Positions 1-9,103 of a stretch of 64,000 nt of DNA are shown piece by piece; the first letter of the stretch is position 1, and every line of letters starts with the position of its first letter. The translations under genes and the position numbers were made by a program. This stretch comes from Actinomycetota bacterium (GTDB lineage Bacteria; Actinomycetota; Actinomycetes; Propionibacteriales; Propionibacteriaceae), in NCBI GenBank assembly GCA_020161755.1, contig JAIUOS010000021.1, positions 1-64,000 of the forward strand, read 5' to 3'. The notes below the pieces were generated by a model. The model saw only the letters and a program-made list of their open reading frames with translations. It made no database searches and was not told the origin of the DNA.

Positions 1-126
1 AGGCAGCGTAAGAGCCAGACACCAGGTGCTCAGGAATCCAACCACCGCGTGAGCGGCAGCAACACCCTGACACTGACCTGCAGCGTAACCCTCGCGCGGA
101 GTCCGGTTTGGCGACACGATTGCCCC

Positions 127-1041
127 ATGGGATCCAAGACGCGCCCGAAGCTCGACACCGAGCTGTACGAGGCCGAGATGACGAAGCTGCAGGCCGAACT
201 CGTCGAGATGCAGGAGTGGATGCGCACCAGTGGCAACCGGCTGGTGGTGATCTTCGAGGGCCGCGACGCCGCCGGCAAGGGCGGGGCGATCAAGCGGATC
301 ATGGAGTACCTCAACCCGCGCGTCGCCCGGATCGTCGCGCTGCCCGCCCCCACCGAGCGGGAGCGGACGCAGTGGTACTTCCAGCGCTACATCGAGCACC
401 TCCCCGCGGCGGGCGAGATCCGGCTGTTCGACCGCTCCTGGTACAACCGGGCCGGCGTCGAGCGGGTGATGGGCTACTGCACGCCCGCCGAGTACCAGCG
501 CTTCCTGCGCCAGTGCCCGATCTTCGAGCAGATGCTGGCCGAGGACGGGATCATGCTGCGCAAGTACTGGTTCTCGGTGTCGGGCAAGGAGCAGGAGAAG
601 CGGTTCCGCTCCCGCCTCACCGACCCGATGCGACGCTGGAAGCTCTCCCCCACCGACCTGGAGTCGCTGACCCGCTGGGAGGACTACAGCCGTGCCAAGG
701 ACGAGATGTTCGTCCACACCGACCTGCCCGGGAACCACTGGCGGGTGGTCGAGGCCGAGGACAAGAAGCGGGCGCGGCTGAACATGATCGCCGACCTGCT
801 CGCGTCCGTCCCGTACGAGAAGGTGGAGCGGCCCGACCTCGAGCTGCCCAAGCGCCCACGCTCCACCGGGTACCGGCGCACCGAGCGTGACCTCCAGCAC
901 TACGTCCCCGACCACGCCGGCACGCTGGACGGGTCGACGCCGGCCGTCAAGTACGGCGACCCGGAGGACGCCGACTGGCCGACGCCGCCCCCGTCCGGTC
1001 CGGTGGCGGCCCCGCTTCAGGAGGAACGCGCGGACGACTGA
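127..1041 (+). CDS. ppk2: Polyphosphate kinase 2 (PPK2, class I)
   Basis: Probably transfers phosphate between polyphosphate and nucleoside diphosphates in the cytoplasm (PPK2 family). The 304-residue product has a Walker A loop GRDAAGKGG at residues 45-53, a Walker B/lid region starting at Asp102 (DRSWYNR), and the usual lid-helix region rich in Arg and Lys around residues 155-185. Length fits one-domain class I PPK2. I chose the ATG at 127 because conserved sequence starts there; an in-frame GTG at 49 would add 26 residues that do not look like the family. The 3' end overlaps the convergent gene below by 25 bp. Direction of the reaction (polyP synthesis or nucleotide phosphorylation) cannot be read from sequence. 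Confidence 0.93.
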   Translation: MGSKTRPKLDTELYEAEMTKLQAELVEMQEWMRTSGNRLVVIFEGRDAAGKGGAIKRIMEYLNPRVARIVALPAPTERERTQWYFQRYIEHLPAAGEIRLFDRSWYNRAGVERVMGYCTPAEYQRFLRQCPIFEQMLAEDGIMLRKYWFSVSGKEQEKRFRSRLTDPMRRWKLSPTDLESLTRWEDYSRAKDEMFVHTDLPGNHWRVVEAEDKKRARLNMIADLLASVPYEKVERPDLELPKRPRSTGYRRTERDLQHYVPDHAGTLDGSTPAVKYGDPEDADWPTPPPSGPVAAPLQEERADD

Positions 1042-1817
1042 GGCCCGGAGGTGCCGAGGGCGGGCGCGTACTCCCGGAACTCCGCCACCCACTGGGCTCC
1101 GGTCCACAGGTTCAGCCGGCCCGGGATCCCGGCCGGCGAGGGGTAGTAGCCGGGGGCGTCGAGGTTCGGGTCGGGCGCGGCCTTGACCTCGCCGTTGGCG
1201 GTGAGCTGCCACGTGCCGCGGTAGTCCCAGCGTGGGGCGGTCGACTCGCCGCGGGACGACTCGGCGATCGGCAGCGTGATGTAGCCGGCGTCCAGTTCCT
1301 GCCACTTGCGCCGTTCCAGCAACCGGGGGAATCCGAAGAACCAGGCGGCGAGCAACCCCGCCAGGACCATCACCGCGGGGGTCCCGCCGATGGTCGACAT
1401 CGGGACGATCAGGAGGAACAGGACGCCGACGCCGATGAAGAGCACCTTCGCGTGCAGCGTGGCGGCCAGCCCGGGAAGGGCCGTGGGAGGAGCGGACGGC
1501 GGGAGCCTCACCAGGCCGGCGTCGAGCGCGGCCCGGTAGCCGTCGCACATCCGCGGCGGACGCTCGCCCCAGTCGATGCCGAGGTCCCACAGCGCCCTGT
1601 CGGGCAGCACCTGGATCCAGCTGTCGTCGTCGCCGGTCGCCGCCGGCTCGATCAGGTGCCAGCGTCCGAGCTGTTCGGCGATGTTGTACGGCGTGACCCA
1701 CGCCGGAGACCGGACCAGCATCGCGCGGCCCGAGCCGCCCGCCTCGAGGAAGGCGCGCGCGGCCTCCTCGGGCGTCTCCCCGGACGCCCGCGCGCCCGAC
1801 CCGCTCACCACGTACAC
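1017..1817 (-). CDS. Membrane protein of unknown function, two TM segments
   Basis: I do not recognise this 266-residue protein. It has a soluble N-terminal part of about 115 residues with several Trp (TPEEAARAFLEAGG, WVTPYN, WHLIEP), two adjacent hydrophobic segments near residues 122-165 (LFIGVGVLFLLIVP and VMVLAGLLAAWFFGF), and a C-terminal part containing a short PGYYPSP...W.GAQWV stretch that resembles the DUF2510 motif found in many actinobacterial membrane proteins. Start is GTG. It is convergent with ppk2 and its stop lies inside the ppk2 coding sequence. Codon use (high GC third position) supports a real gene. Confidence 0.7.
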   Translation of the reverse strand: MYVVSGSGARASGETPEEAARAFLEAGGSGRAMLVRSPAWVTPYNIAEQLGRWHLIEPAATGDDDSWIQVLPDRALWDLGIDWGERPPRMCDGYRAALDAGLVRLPPSAPPTALPGLAATLHAKVLFIGVGVLFLLIVPMSTIGGTPAVMVLAGLLAAWFFGFPRLLERRKWQELDAGYITLPIAESSRGESTAPRWDYRGTWQLTANGEVKAAPDPNLDAPGYYPSPAGIPGRLNLWTGAQWVAEFREYAPALGTSGPQSSARSS

Positions 1818-1874
1818 GCGTACACCCTGCCGTGTCGGGACGCTCGGCGTGCGGCTTTCGTGGAGATGAGCGAG

Positions 1875-2486
1875 CTACTCGGTGCAGTCCTGGTCGAGGG
1901 ACTGGATGGTGAGCTCGATGACCTCGTCGTCGTGCACGTAGATGCGGTAGTAGGCCTTCGCGTTGCCCGGCGCCTTCACGTAGCCGACGCCGTAGTTGTC
2001 CTTGCGGTACCCCTTCCAGGAGGGGTAGGCGGCCCGCACCTCGGCGGTCGTCGAGCCGAGCGCGACGCCCTCCGGCGTGGCCACCCCGGGCATCGCGCCG
2101 ATGATCACCAGGCGTCCGGTGTTCACGGAGAAGAACAGCTTGCCCGCCAGGTCGTCGTTGTCGACCGGGTCGGCGCCGACGAGGCGTCCGTCCTTCGACT
2201 CGCCGCACGTGCCGGCCGAGCCGGTCACCCCGGCGACCAGGCCGGTCGCCACCGCCTGGCGCTTCGTCACGCCGAGCGCCAGGGTGCCGAACCCCTTCGG
2301 CCCGAGGGTCGGGGTCTCCGGCGTGGACGAGGTCGGCGACGCCGAGGGCGAGGCCGAGGACGCCGGGGCGGACGGCGAGGCAGACCCGCTGGGAGCCTGC
2401 ACGTTGACCGTGATGCACCCCGTGAGCAGGAGCGGCAGGACCAGGGCGCCGAGGCCCGTCATGCGTTGGTATCCCCCCAGTTGCAT
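1875..2486 (-). CDS. Secreted lipoprotein, function unknown
   Basis: The 203-residue product begins with a short basic region and a hydrophobic stretch ending in the lipobox LLTGC, so it is likely exported, lipid-modified and anchored outside the membrane. After the Cys comes a Ser/Ala/Pro-rich linker (about 35 residues), then a globular domain with repeated short strand-like motifs (GFGTLALGVTKRQAV and GVALGSTTAEVRAAYPSW) typical of periplasmic-type beta-rich lipoproteins. Two Cys near the middle and end (AGTCGE, DQDCTE) could form a disulfide. I chose the ATG at 2486 as it leaves a good signal peptide; starts at 2519 and 2462 are also possible. No known partner is evident. Confidence 0.75.
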   Translation of the reverse strand: MQLGGYQRMTGLGALVLPLLLTGCITVNVQAPSGSASPSAPASSASPSASPTSSTPETPTLGPKGFGTLALGVTKRQAVATGLVAGVTGSAGTCGESKDGRLVGADPVDNDDLAGKLFFSVNTGRLVIIGAMPGVATPEGVALGSTTAEVRAAYPSWKGYRKDNYGVGYVKAPGNAKAYYRIYVHDDEVIELTIQSLDQDCTE

Positions 2487-2554
2487 GGCGGTCAGTCTGC
2501 CGCTGCGGGAGGCGTCCACACAATGGCGCAGACCCGGAAACCCCGGCGCCGGGG

Positions 2555-3982
2555 TCAGAGCACCGAGCCGGGCGTGTACGCGGCCCCGTCCGGGTGCCGC
2601 GCGGCCAGCTGGGCGACGCGGACCGCGATGGTGTCGACCTGGTCGCGGGCCGAGCCGGTGAGCTCCAGCGGATCCACCACGACCGCGGCCAGCTGCTCAC
2701 GGGTCAGCCCGAGGCGCGGGTCGGCGGCGAGGCGGGAGTACAGGTCGTTCGTGGACGCGCCCGCGCGCATCGCCAGCGCGACCGCGACCGCGTGCTCCTT
2801 GATCGCCTCGTGCGCGGCCTCGCGTCCCACACCCGCCCGGACGGCGGCCATCAGCACCTTCGTGGTGGTGAGGAACGGCAGGAAGCGCTGCAGCTCGGCC
2901 TCGATGACCGCGGGGAACGCGCCGAACTCGTCCAGCACCGTGAGGAACGTCTCGAACAGGCCGTCGAGGGCGTAGCAGGCGTCCGGCAGCGCGACCCGGC
3001 GTACCACCGAGCAGGACACGTCGCCCTCGTTCCACTGCATCCCGGCGAGCTCGCCGGCCATGGACGCGTAGCCGCGCAGCACGACCATCAGGCCGTTCAC
3101 CCGCTCGCAGGAACGGGTGTTCATCTTGTGCGGCATCGCCGACGAGCCGACCTGGCCCTCGGCGAAGCCCTCGGTGACCAGTTCCTGCCCGGCCATCAGC
3201 CGGATCGTGGTGGCCAGGCTGGACGGCGCGGCCGCCACCTGCACCAGTGCCGACAGCACGTCGTAGTCGAGCGAGCGCGGGTACACCTGGCCGGTCGCGG
3301 TGAACACCCCGCCGAAGCCGAGGTGGCCGGCCACGCGCTGCTCGAGCCGGTCGAGCTTGGCCGCGTCCCCGCCGAGCAGGTCGAGCATGTCCTGGGCGGT
3401 GCCCATCGGACCCTTGATGCCGCGCGCCGGGTAGCGGCGGACGAGCTCGTCCACCCGGTCGAAGGCCACCAGCAGCTCGTCGGCGGCGCTGGCGAAGCGC
3501 TTGCCGAGCGTGGTGGTCTGGGCGGCCACGTTGTGCGAGCGTCCGGCCATCGGCAGGTCGCGGTACTGCACGGCCAGCCGGGCGAGGTTCACCAGCACGG
3601 TGACGATGCGCTCGCGGACCAGTTCGAGGGAGCTCAGCAGCTGGCGCTGCTCGATGTTCTCGGTGAGGTCGCGGCTGGTCATGCCCTTGTGTACGTGCTC
3701 GTGGCCGGCGAGGGCGTTGAACTCCTCGATCCGGGCCTTCACGTCGTGGCGGGTGATGCGCTCCCGGGCGTCGATCGCGGCCAGGTCGACGTGGGTCAGC
3801 ACGCGCTCGTAGTCGGCGATCACCGCGTCCGGGTCGTCCCCGCCGAAGTCGACGCCGAGTTCGGCCTGGGCGCGCAGGACGGCCACCCACAGCTTCCGCT
3901 CCGCGACGATCTTGGCCTCAGGCGACCAGATCTCGCGCATCGCCGGGGACGCATACCGCGTAGCCAGGACGTCCGGGATCAT
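2555..3982 (-). CDS. purB: Adenylosuccinate lyase
   Basis: Cleaves SAICAR and adenylosuccinate, releasing fumarate, in purine synthesis. The 475-residue protein belongs to the fumarase/aspartase superfamily: signature loop SSAMPHKMN near residues 280-288, the N-terminal TSRDLTENIEQ motif, and the AQTTTLGKRF region. Length fits PurB. Its ATG overlaps the stop of purD as ATGA (3979-3982), so the two genes are translationally coupled. The actinobacterial pairing with purD supports the call over other superfamily members such as argininosuccinate lyase. Confidence 0.96.
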   Translation of the reverse strand: MIPDVLATRYASPAMREIWSPEAKIVAERKLWVAVLRAQAELGVDFGGDDPDAVIADYERVLTHVDLAAIDARERITRHDVKARIEEFNALAGHEHVHKGMTSRDLTENIEQRQLLSSLELVRERIVTVLVNLARLAVQYRDLPMAGRSHNVAAQTTTLGKRFASAADELLVAFDRVDELVRRYPARGIKGPMGTAQDMLDLLGGDAAKLDRLEQRVAGHLGFGGVFTATGQVYPRSLDYDVLSALVQVAAAPSSLATTIRLMAGQELVTEGFAEGQVGSSAMPHKMNTRSCERVNGLMVVLRGYASMAGELAGMQWNEGDVSCSVVRRVALPDACYALDGLFETFLTVLDEFGAFPAVIEAELQRFLPFLTTTKVLMAAVRAGVGREAAHEAIKEHAVAVALAMRAGASTNDLYSRLAADPRLGLTREQLAAVVVDPLELTGSARDQVDTIAVRVAQLAARHPDGAAYTPGSVL

Positions 3983-5280
3983 CGCTCCCCCCTAGCCGAG
4001 TTGTCAGAAACTGGAGACGCCAGAGCGCCCTGAGATTCTGACAAGTCGGAGGGGGAGGCGGCCTTGAGGGCGATGTCGGTGCGGAAGAAGCCTCCCGGCA
4101 GGTCGATCAGCGCGACCTTGGCGTAGGCGGCGTCGCGCGCCTCGGCGAGCGTCGCGCCGGTGCCCACGACGGTCAGGACGCGGCCCCCCGCGCTGACCAG
4201 GCGTCCGTCGGCGTCCCGGGCGGTGCCAGCGTGGAAGACGCCGTCGGTGTCGGCGCCGGTGATCGGGTCACCGGTGCGCGGCGCCTCCGGGTAGCCGGAC
4301 GCGGCCACGACCACGCCCACCGCGGCGCCGCTCCCCCATTCCAAGGGCGCGTGGCCGCCGAGCGCGCCGGTGGCGGCCGCGTGCAGCACCCCGTACAGCG
4401 GCGTCTCCAGCCGGGTCAGCAGCGGCTGGGTCTCCGGGTCGCCGAAGCGGCAGTTGAACTCGACCACCCGCAGCCCGCGCGAGGTCAGCGCCAGGCCGGC
4501 GTACACCAGCCCGACGAACGGGGTGCCGCGGCGGCGCAGCTCGTCGACGGTGGGCTGGACCACCGTCCGCACCACCTCGTCGGTCAGCCCGGCCGGCGCC
4601 CACGGCAGCGGCGTGTAGGCGCCCATCCCGCCGGTGTTGGGCCCGGCGTCGTCGTCGCCGACGCGCTTGAAGTCCTGCGCGGGCTCGAACGGCAGCACGT
4701 GCTCACCGTCCGACAGCGCGAACAGGCTCACCTCGGGACCGTCGAGGAATTCCTCGATGATCACCCGGCGGCAACTCGCGGCGTGCCGGATCGCGGCGTC
4801 CCGGTCGGACGTGACGATCACGCCCTTGCCGGCGGCCAGCCCGTCGTCCTTCACCACGTAGGGCGGGCCGAACTCGTCGAGGGCCGCGACGACCTCGCCC
4901 ATGTCGAGGCAGAGCCGGGCATCGGCGGTAGGGACGCCCGCGGCCTCCATGATCTCCTTGGCGAACGCCTTGCTGCCCTCGAGCCGGGCGGCCTCCGCGC
5001 TGGGCCCGAACACCGGGATGCCGCGCTCGCGCACCGCGTCCGCCACCCCGGCGACCAGCGGCGCCTCGGGCCCGACGACCACCAGGTCGGCGCCCAGGGC
5101 GACGGCCAGGTCGGCGACGGCGTCGCCGTCGAAGGGGTCGACCGGGTGGTTCGTGCCCACGCTCGCGGTGCCCGGGTTGCCGGGCGCGACGTGGACGGCC
5201 ACCTCCGGGTCGCGCGCCAGGGCCCAGGCCAGAGCGTGTTCGCGTCCACCGGATCCGATCACCAACACGGTCTGCGTCAC
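3979..5280 (-). CDS. purD: Phosphoribosylamine-glycine ligase (GARS)
   Basis: ATP-grasp enzyme making GAR from phosphoribosylamine, glycine and ATP. The 433-residue product starts VTQTVLVIGSGGREHALAWA, has the glycine-rich ATP-grasp loop (DGLAAGKGVIV) and the metal-binding tail VVEFNCRFGDPETQ. GTG start at 5280 has an AGGA-type site about 8 nt upstream. The family normally ends near GGFFRTDIALKA; here about 25 extra residues follow, and most are encoded by inverted-repeat element A copy 1 (3996-4049). The enlarged end still couples to purB through ATGA. The extension is unlikely to matter for catalysis but shows insertion into a coding 3' end. Confidence 0.95.
   Translation of the reverse strand: MTQTVLVIGSGGREHALAWALARDPEVAVHVAPGNPGTASVGTNHPVDPFDGDAVADLAVALGADLVVVGPEAPLVAGVADAVRERGIPVFGPSAEAARLEGSKAFAKEIMEAAGVPTADARLCLDMGEVVAALDEFGPPYVVKDDGLAAGKGVIVTSDRDAAIRHAASCRRVIIEEFLDGPEVSLFALSDGEHVLPFEPAQDFKRVGDDDAGPNTGGMGAYTPLPWAPAGLTDEVVRTVVQPTVDELRRRGTPFVGLVYAGLALTSRGLRVVEFNCRFGDPETQPLLTRLETPLYGVLHAAATGALGGHAPLEWGSGAAVGVVVAASGYPEAPRTGDPITGADTDGVFHAGTARDADGRLVSAGGRVLTVVGTGATLAEARDAAYAKVALIDLPGGFFRTDIALKAASPSDLSESQGALASPVSDNSARGER
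3996..4049. repeat. Inverted-repeat element A, copy 1 (inside purD 3' end)
   Basis: About 54 bp, imperfect hairpin. Outer arms share TTGTCAGAA and TTCTGACAA, with the same loop region (GC-CAGA-GC) as copy 2. Copies 2 (23679-23734) and 3 (49327-49384) share the GACTTGTCAGAATCT arm. Here the whole element is translated as the C-terminal tail of PurD. Confidence 0.9.
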
Positions 5281-5366
5281 GGCCGGAATCCTACCGAGGC
5301 CCGTCGGGCACGGACTCCCGCGTCCGCCCGGGAGCGCCGGCGCCTCGATCGTGACCGGAACGTAAT

Positions 5367-5398
5367 CGGAAAGACTGTTTATGGTTAGAGTCTTTTCG
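5367..5398. promoter_or_regulatory. Operator-like palindrome before the sugar operon
   Basis: Ten-base arms CGGAAAGACT and AGTCTTTTCG (one mismatch) flank a 12-bp AT-rich spacer that contains TATGGT, a possible -10. It lies about 60 bp before the binding-protein gene. The operon encodes a ROK regulator, and gapped palindromes of this sort are usual for ROK proteins, so this is the likely autoregulatory site. That assignment is inference. Confidence 0.6.
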
Positions 5399-5455
5399 GT
5401 AAGCTTGTTGGCGGTCGCGACGAGGCGGCCCCCGTGAGCGAGGAGTCGCAAAATC

Positions 5456-7135
5456 GTGAAGAAGTTCTCCCTGGCTATCACCGCAGCCGCCATGTCGGTG
5501 TCGCTGGCCCTGACCGGTTGCACGTCCAGCACCCAACCGAGCGCCAGCACCTCCGGGAGCTCGGGCACCAGCCCGAAAGCCTCCGTCCTGAGGGTCTGGG
5601 CCGGCAGCACGACCCCGATCACCGTCGACTTCAACCCCTTCCACGTCGACACCGCCCTGTACGGCACCTACGGCCAGATCTACGAGCCGCTGTTCTTCTT
5701 CAACCAGCTCTCCTCCGACGCCCCGGTGCCGATGCTCGGCGAGAGCTACGAGTACAGCGCCGACGGCAAGACCGTCACGATCAAGATCAAGCCGGACGTG
5801 AAGTGGAGCGACGGCCAGCCGCTCACCGCCGACGACGTCGTCTTCACCATGGGCTACGGCCCGAACAAGACCGACAAGCTGGTCTCGGCCACCGCGTCCG
5901 ACGCCACCACCGTGATGCTGAAGTACAGCTCGCCGCAGTTCACCTCCGCCTCGCAGCTGCTGGGCTCGACGATGATCGTGCCCAAGCACGTCTGGTCGAA
6001 GGTCACCAACTACATGAAGGAGACCAACGACGAGCCGGTCGGCTCCGGCGCGTACGTGGTGAAGACCACCTCGGACGCCTCGTACACGCTGACGGCGAAC
6101 CCCGACTACCGCGACGGCGCCCCGCCGATCACCGACGTGCAGTACCTGGGACTCGACTCCAACCAGTCCGGCCAGGACATGCTGACCACCGGCCAGATCG
6201 ACTGGACCGGCATGTTCGTCGCCAACCCCGACACAGTCACCGCCGGCGGCGCCATCTCCACGATGAACCAGCAGCAGGACCCGACGACCATCATCACCTG
6301 CTCCGACGCCTCCAAGGGCTGCAAGGGCGCCCAGACCGACCCGGCCGTCCGGCAGGCGCTGAACGTCGCGATCGACCGTCCGGCGATGGCCGAGAAGGCG
6401 TGGGCCGGCCTGGTCGGCGAGGCCAACCCGGCCTTCCTCCTGCTGCCCCGCGACCAGCAGTGGCTGACCGACACGAACCTGGCCACCAGCCCGCAGGCGC
6501 CGGACGCCGCCAAGGCCGGCCAGATCCTCGAGGCCGCCGGCTACACCAAGGATGACAAGGGCTTTTACGGTCGCGATGGCAAGGAGATCTCGCTCGACCT
6601 GTTCTCCCCCGACGGCTGGACCGACTACAACGACGCGGCCAAACTGATCTCCGAGGCCGCCGGCAAGGCGGGCATCAAGGTCACCGCCCGCACCGTGTCC
6701 GAGGCCGAGTACTGGACGCCCGTCACCAACGGCGACTTCCAGCTCGCGATGTACGGCCTGACCCAGTCCGTCGTGGCTGACCCGTTCAGCAACTACGACC
6801 AGTACTTCTCCGGCAAGTCGACCGCCAAGGTGGGCGACGCCCCGACCCGTGGCCAGAACTACTCCCGCTACTCCAACGCGGCCGTGGACGCGGCCGTCGA
6901 GGCGGCGGGCGCCACGAACGACCCGGCGGTGAAGAAGGCCGAGTACGCCAAGATCCAGGCGCAGATCGCCACCGACCTGCCCTACATCCCGGTGGTGCTC
7001 AACGCGTCCCAGGCGTTCTTCAACACCAAGTCGTTCACCGGCTGGCCGTCTGAGGACAACCTGTACGCCGACCCGCTGCCGTACCTGTCGGTCGCCCCGG
7101 CGATCGTCCTGCTCAACCTCAAGCCCGTGGCCTGA
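5456..7135 (+). CDS. ABC transporter substrate-binding lipoprotein, family 5
   Basis: Extracytoplasmic binding protein of the peptide/nickel/oligosaccharide class (SBP family 5), 559 residues. The N-terminus is a lipoprotein signal peptide ending LALTGC, followed by a Ser/Thr linker. Family features include YEPLFFFN near the start, the signature KPDVKWSDGQPLTADDVVFT and VRQALNVAIDR. Start GTG at 5456 has AGGAG ten bases upstream. Neighbours (GH4 glycosidase, BadF-type kinase, ROK regulator) point to an oligosaccharide rather than a peptide ligand, as known for cellobiose or chitobiose binding proteins of this fold in Thermotoga and Vibrio. First gene of an eight-gene operon. Confidence 0.92.
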   Translation: MKKFSLAITAAAMSVSLALTGCTSSTQPSASTSGSSGTSPKASVLRVWAGSTTPITVDFNPFHVDTALYGTYGQIYEPLFFFNQLSSDAPVPMLGESYEYSADGKTVTIKIKPDVKWSDGQPLTADDVVFTMGYGPNKTDKLVSATASDATTVMLKYSSPQFTSASQLLGSTMIVPKHVWSKVTNYMKETNDEPVGSGAYVVKTTSDASYTLTANPDYRDGAPPITDVQYLGLDSNQSGQDMLTTGQIDWTGMFVANPDTVTAGGAISTMNQQQDPTTIITCSDASKGCKGAQTDPAVRQALNVAIDRPAMAEKAWAGLVGEANPAFLLLPRDQQWLTDTNLATSPQAPDAAKAGQILEAAGYTKDDKGFYGRDGKEISLDLFSPDGWTDYNDAAKLISEAAGKAGIKVTARTVSEAEYWTPVTNGDFQLAMYGLTQSVVADPFSNYDQYFSGKSTAKVGDAPTRGQNYSRYSNAAVDAAVEAAGATNDPAVKKAEYAKIQAQIATDLPYIPVVLNASQAFFNTKSFTGWPSEDNLYADPLPYLSVAPAIVLLNLKPVA

Positions 7136-7161
7136 GGCCCGTGCCGCCGGAGGAGCAACTC

Positions 7162-8166
7162 ATGGGGTTCTACCTGCGGCGGATCGCCTTCTACCTCGTC
7201 ACTCTCTGGGCAGCGATCTCGCTGAACTTCCTGCTGCCCAGGATGATGCCGGGCGATCCCGCCGCGATCATGATCGGCAAGCTGCGCCGCGCCAGCGGCG
7301 GCCGTGAACTGAGCGAGGAGACCATCAAGGACATCTACGCGCTGCTGGGCGCCGACAAGGGCACGTCGATGTGGGACCAGTACCTCGCGTACTGGGCCCG
7401 GCTCCTGCAGGGTGACCTCGGGTTGTCCTCCACCCGCTACCCGTACCCGGTCGCCACCCTCATCGGCAACGCCCTGCCCTGGACGTTGCTGATGGTGGGG
7501 GCGGCCACGGTGATCTCGTTCGCGCTCGGCATCGTGATCGGCGCCTGGGTGGGCTGGAAGCGCGGCACCTGGCTCGACCAGCTGGTGCCGGCCACGTCCC
7601 TGCTCCAGTCGATCCCGTACTTCTGGCTCGCGCTGGTGCTGGTCGCCGTGTTCTCCGTCCAACTGGGCTGGTTGCCGATCGTCGGCGCCTACGACCCGTT
7701 CAGCTTCCCGTCCGGGCCGGAGTGGACGCCGGAGTTCATGCTGAGCGCGCTGAAGCACGCCTTCCTGCCCGCGCTCACGATCGTGATCTCCTCGGTCGGC
7801 GGGTGGCTGCTGGGCATGCGCAACATGATGGTGTCGACGATGAGCGAGGACTACGTGCTGACCGCCGAGGCGAAGGGCCTCAAGCCTGGACGCATCCGCG
7901 ACCGGTACGCCGCCCGCAACGCCGCCATCCCCAGCCTGGCCGGGTTCAGCATCGCGCTCGGCTTCGTGGTGGCCGGCTCGATCGTCACCGAGCAGGTGTT
8001 CAGCTACCCCGGCATCGGCAAGCTGATGATCCAGTCGGTGCAGGGCCTGGACTACACGCTGATGCAGGGCGTGTTCCTGGTGATCACGCTGACCGTGCTG
8101 GCCGCGAACTTCCTGATGGACCTGTTCTACGGCCTCATCGACCCGCGGGTGCGCAGCCATGGCTGA
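7162..8166 (+). CDS. ABC transporter permease, DppB type
   Basis: First inner-membrane permease of the operon, 334 residues. It has the DppB-type N-terminus (YLRRIAFYLVTLWAAISLNF, PRMMPGDPA), about six membrane segments, and the EAA-loop region (YVLTAEAKGLKPGRI) that contacts the ATPases. I chose the ATG at 7162 because GGAGGAG lies just upstream; an in-frame GTG at 7141 would swallow that site. It follows the binding protein by 26 bp and overlaps the next permease by 8 bp. Confidence 0.93.
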   Translation: MGFYLRRIAFYLVTLWAAISLNFLLPRMMPGDPAAIMIGKLRRASGGRELSEETIKDIYALLGADKGTSMWDQYLAYWARLLQGDLGLSSTRYPYPVATLIGNALPWTLLMVGAATVISFALGIVIGAWVGWKRGTWLDQLVPATSLLQSIPYFWLALVLVAVFSVQLGWLPIVGAYDPFSFPSGPEWTPEFMLSALKHAFLPALTIVISSVGGWLLGMRNMMVSTMSEDYVLTAEAKGLKPGRIRDRYAARNAAIPSLAGFSIALGFVVAGSIVTEQVFSYPGIGKLMIQSVQGLDYTLMQGVFLVITLTVLAANFLMDLFYGLIDPRVRSHG

Positions 8167-9103
8167 CCGCTTCGCGAGCATCCGCTTCCTGATGCCCCGC
8201 TGGTCGGGCAAGCTCGTCGTCGGCCTGGTGATGGTCGGGCTGATCACCGCCTTCGGGCTGATCGCCCCGCTGTTCGCGCCCGACCCGCGCGACTCCGGGA
8301 ACAAGGGCCTGCGGCCGCCGTCCGCCGAGCACTGGCTGGGCACCACCAAGCTGGGCTACGACGTGTTCGCCCAACTCGCCACCGGCACCCAGGGCTCGCT
8401 CTACGTGGGCCTGGTCGGCGGCCTCACCGCGATGCTGCTGGCCATCGTGTTCGGCATCCTGGCCGGCTACTTCGGCGGCTGGCTGGACGAGGTGCTGATG
8501 CTGGCCACCAACATCATGCTGGTCATCCCCGGGCTGCCGCTGGTGATGGTGATCGCGGCCTACGTCCAGAACACCGAGGGCCTGGGCGACTTCGCCCGCA
8601 GCTCCACGCTGGTCGCGCTGATCCTCGGCATCACCGGCTGGGCCGGCTCGGCGGTGGTGCTGCGCGCACAGGCCCGCTCACTGCGGACGCGGGAGTACGT
8701 GGCCGCCGCCCGCGTGGCCGGTGAGGGCGGGCTGCGGATCATCTTCGTCGAGATCCTGCCGAACCTGGTGCCGCTGATCGCCGCCCAGCTGATCTTCGGC
8801 GTGATGGCGGCCGTGCTCGGCGAGGCCGGCCTGAGCTATCTGGGCCTCGGCCCGACCAACTCGATCACGCTCGGCACGATGCTGAACGACGCCCAGACCG
8901 GGCAGGCGGTCGGTTCGCGGGCGTGGTGGTGGTTCGTGCCGCCGGGAGCGATGATCGCCCTGCTCGGCACCGGCCTGTCTCTGATCAACTTCGCCATCGA
9001 CGAGATCGTCAACCCCAAACTGCGGCTCGCCCCGCAGGCCGCGCGCCGCCAACGCAGGGCCGCGAAGGAAGGCGGCCTCGCCGGAGGAGGTGCGTACGCA
9101 TGA
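8159..9103 (+). CDS. ABC transporter permease, DppC type
   Basis: Second permease, 314 residues, with the DppC-type signature after the first membrane segment (LFAPDPRDSG, then HWLGTTKLGYDVFAQL) and the EAA loop (YVAAARVAGEGGLRI). It would pair with the preceding permease to form the channel. It overlaps that gene by 8 bp and its stop overlaps the next start as ATGA (9100-9103). The C-terminal tail is basic (AARRQRRAAKEGG), normal for a cytoplasmic end. Confidence 0.93.
   Translation: MADRFASIRFLMPRWSGKLVVGLVMVGLITAFGLIAPLFAPDPRDSGNKGLRPPSAEHWLGTTKLGYDVFAQLATGTQGSLYVGLVGGLTAMLLAIVFGILAGYFGGWLDEVLMLATNIMLVIPGLPLVMVIAAYVQNTEGLGDFARSSTLVALILGITGWAGSAVVLRAQARSLRTREYVAAARVAGEGGLRIIFVEILPNLVPLIAAQLIFGVMAAVLGEAGLSYLGLGPTNSITLGTMLNDAQTGQAVGSRAWWWFVPPGAMIALLGTGLSLINFAIDEIVNPKLRLAPQAARRQRRAAKEGGLAGGGAYA

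Noticed and set aside
5434-6555. Plus-strand open frame over the binding-protein gene
   Set aside because: It is an off-frame shadow of the binding protein; the in-frame product has a lipobox and family motifs.
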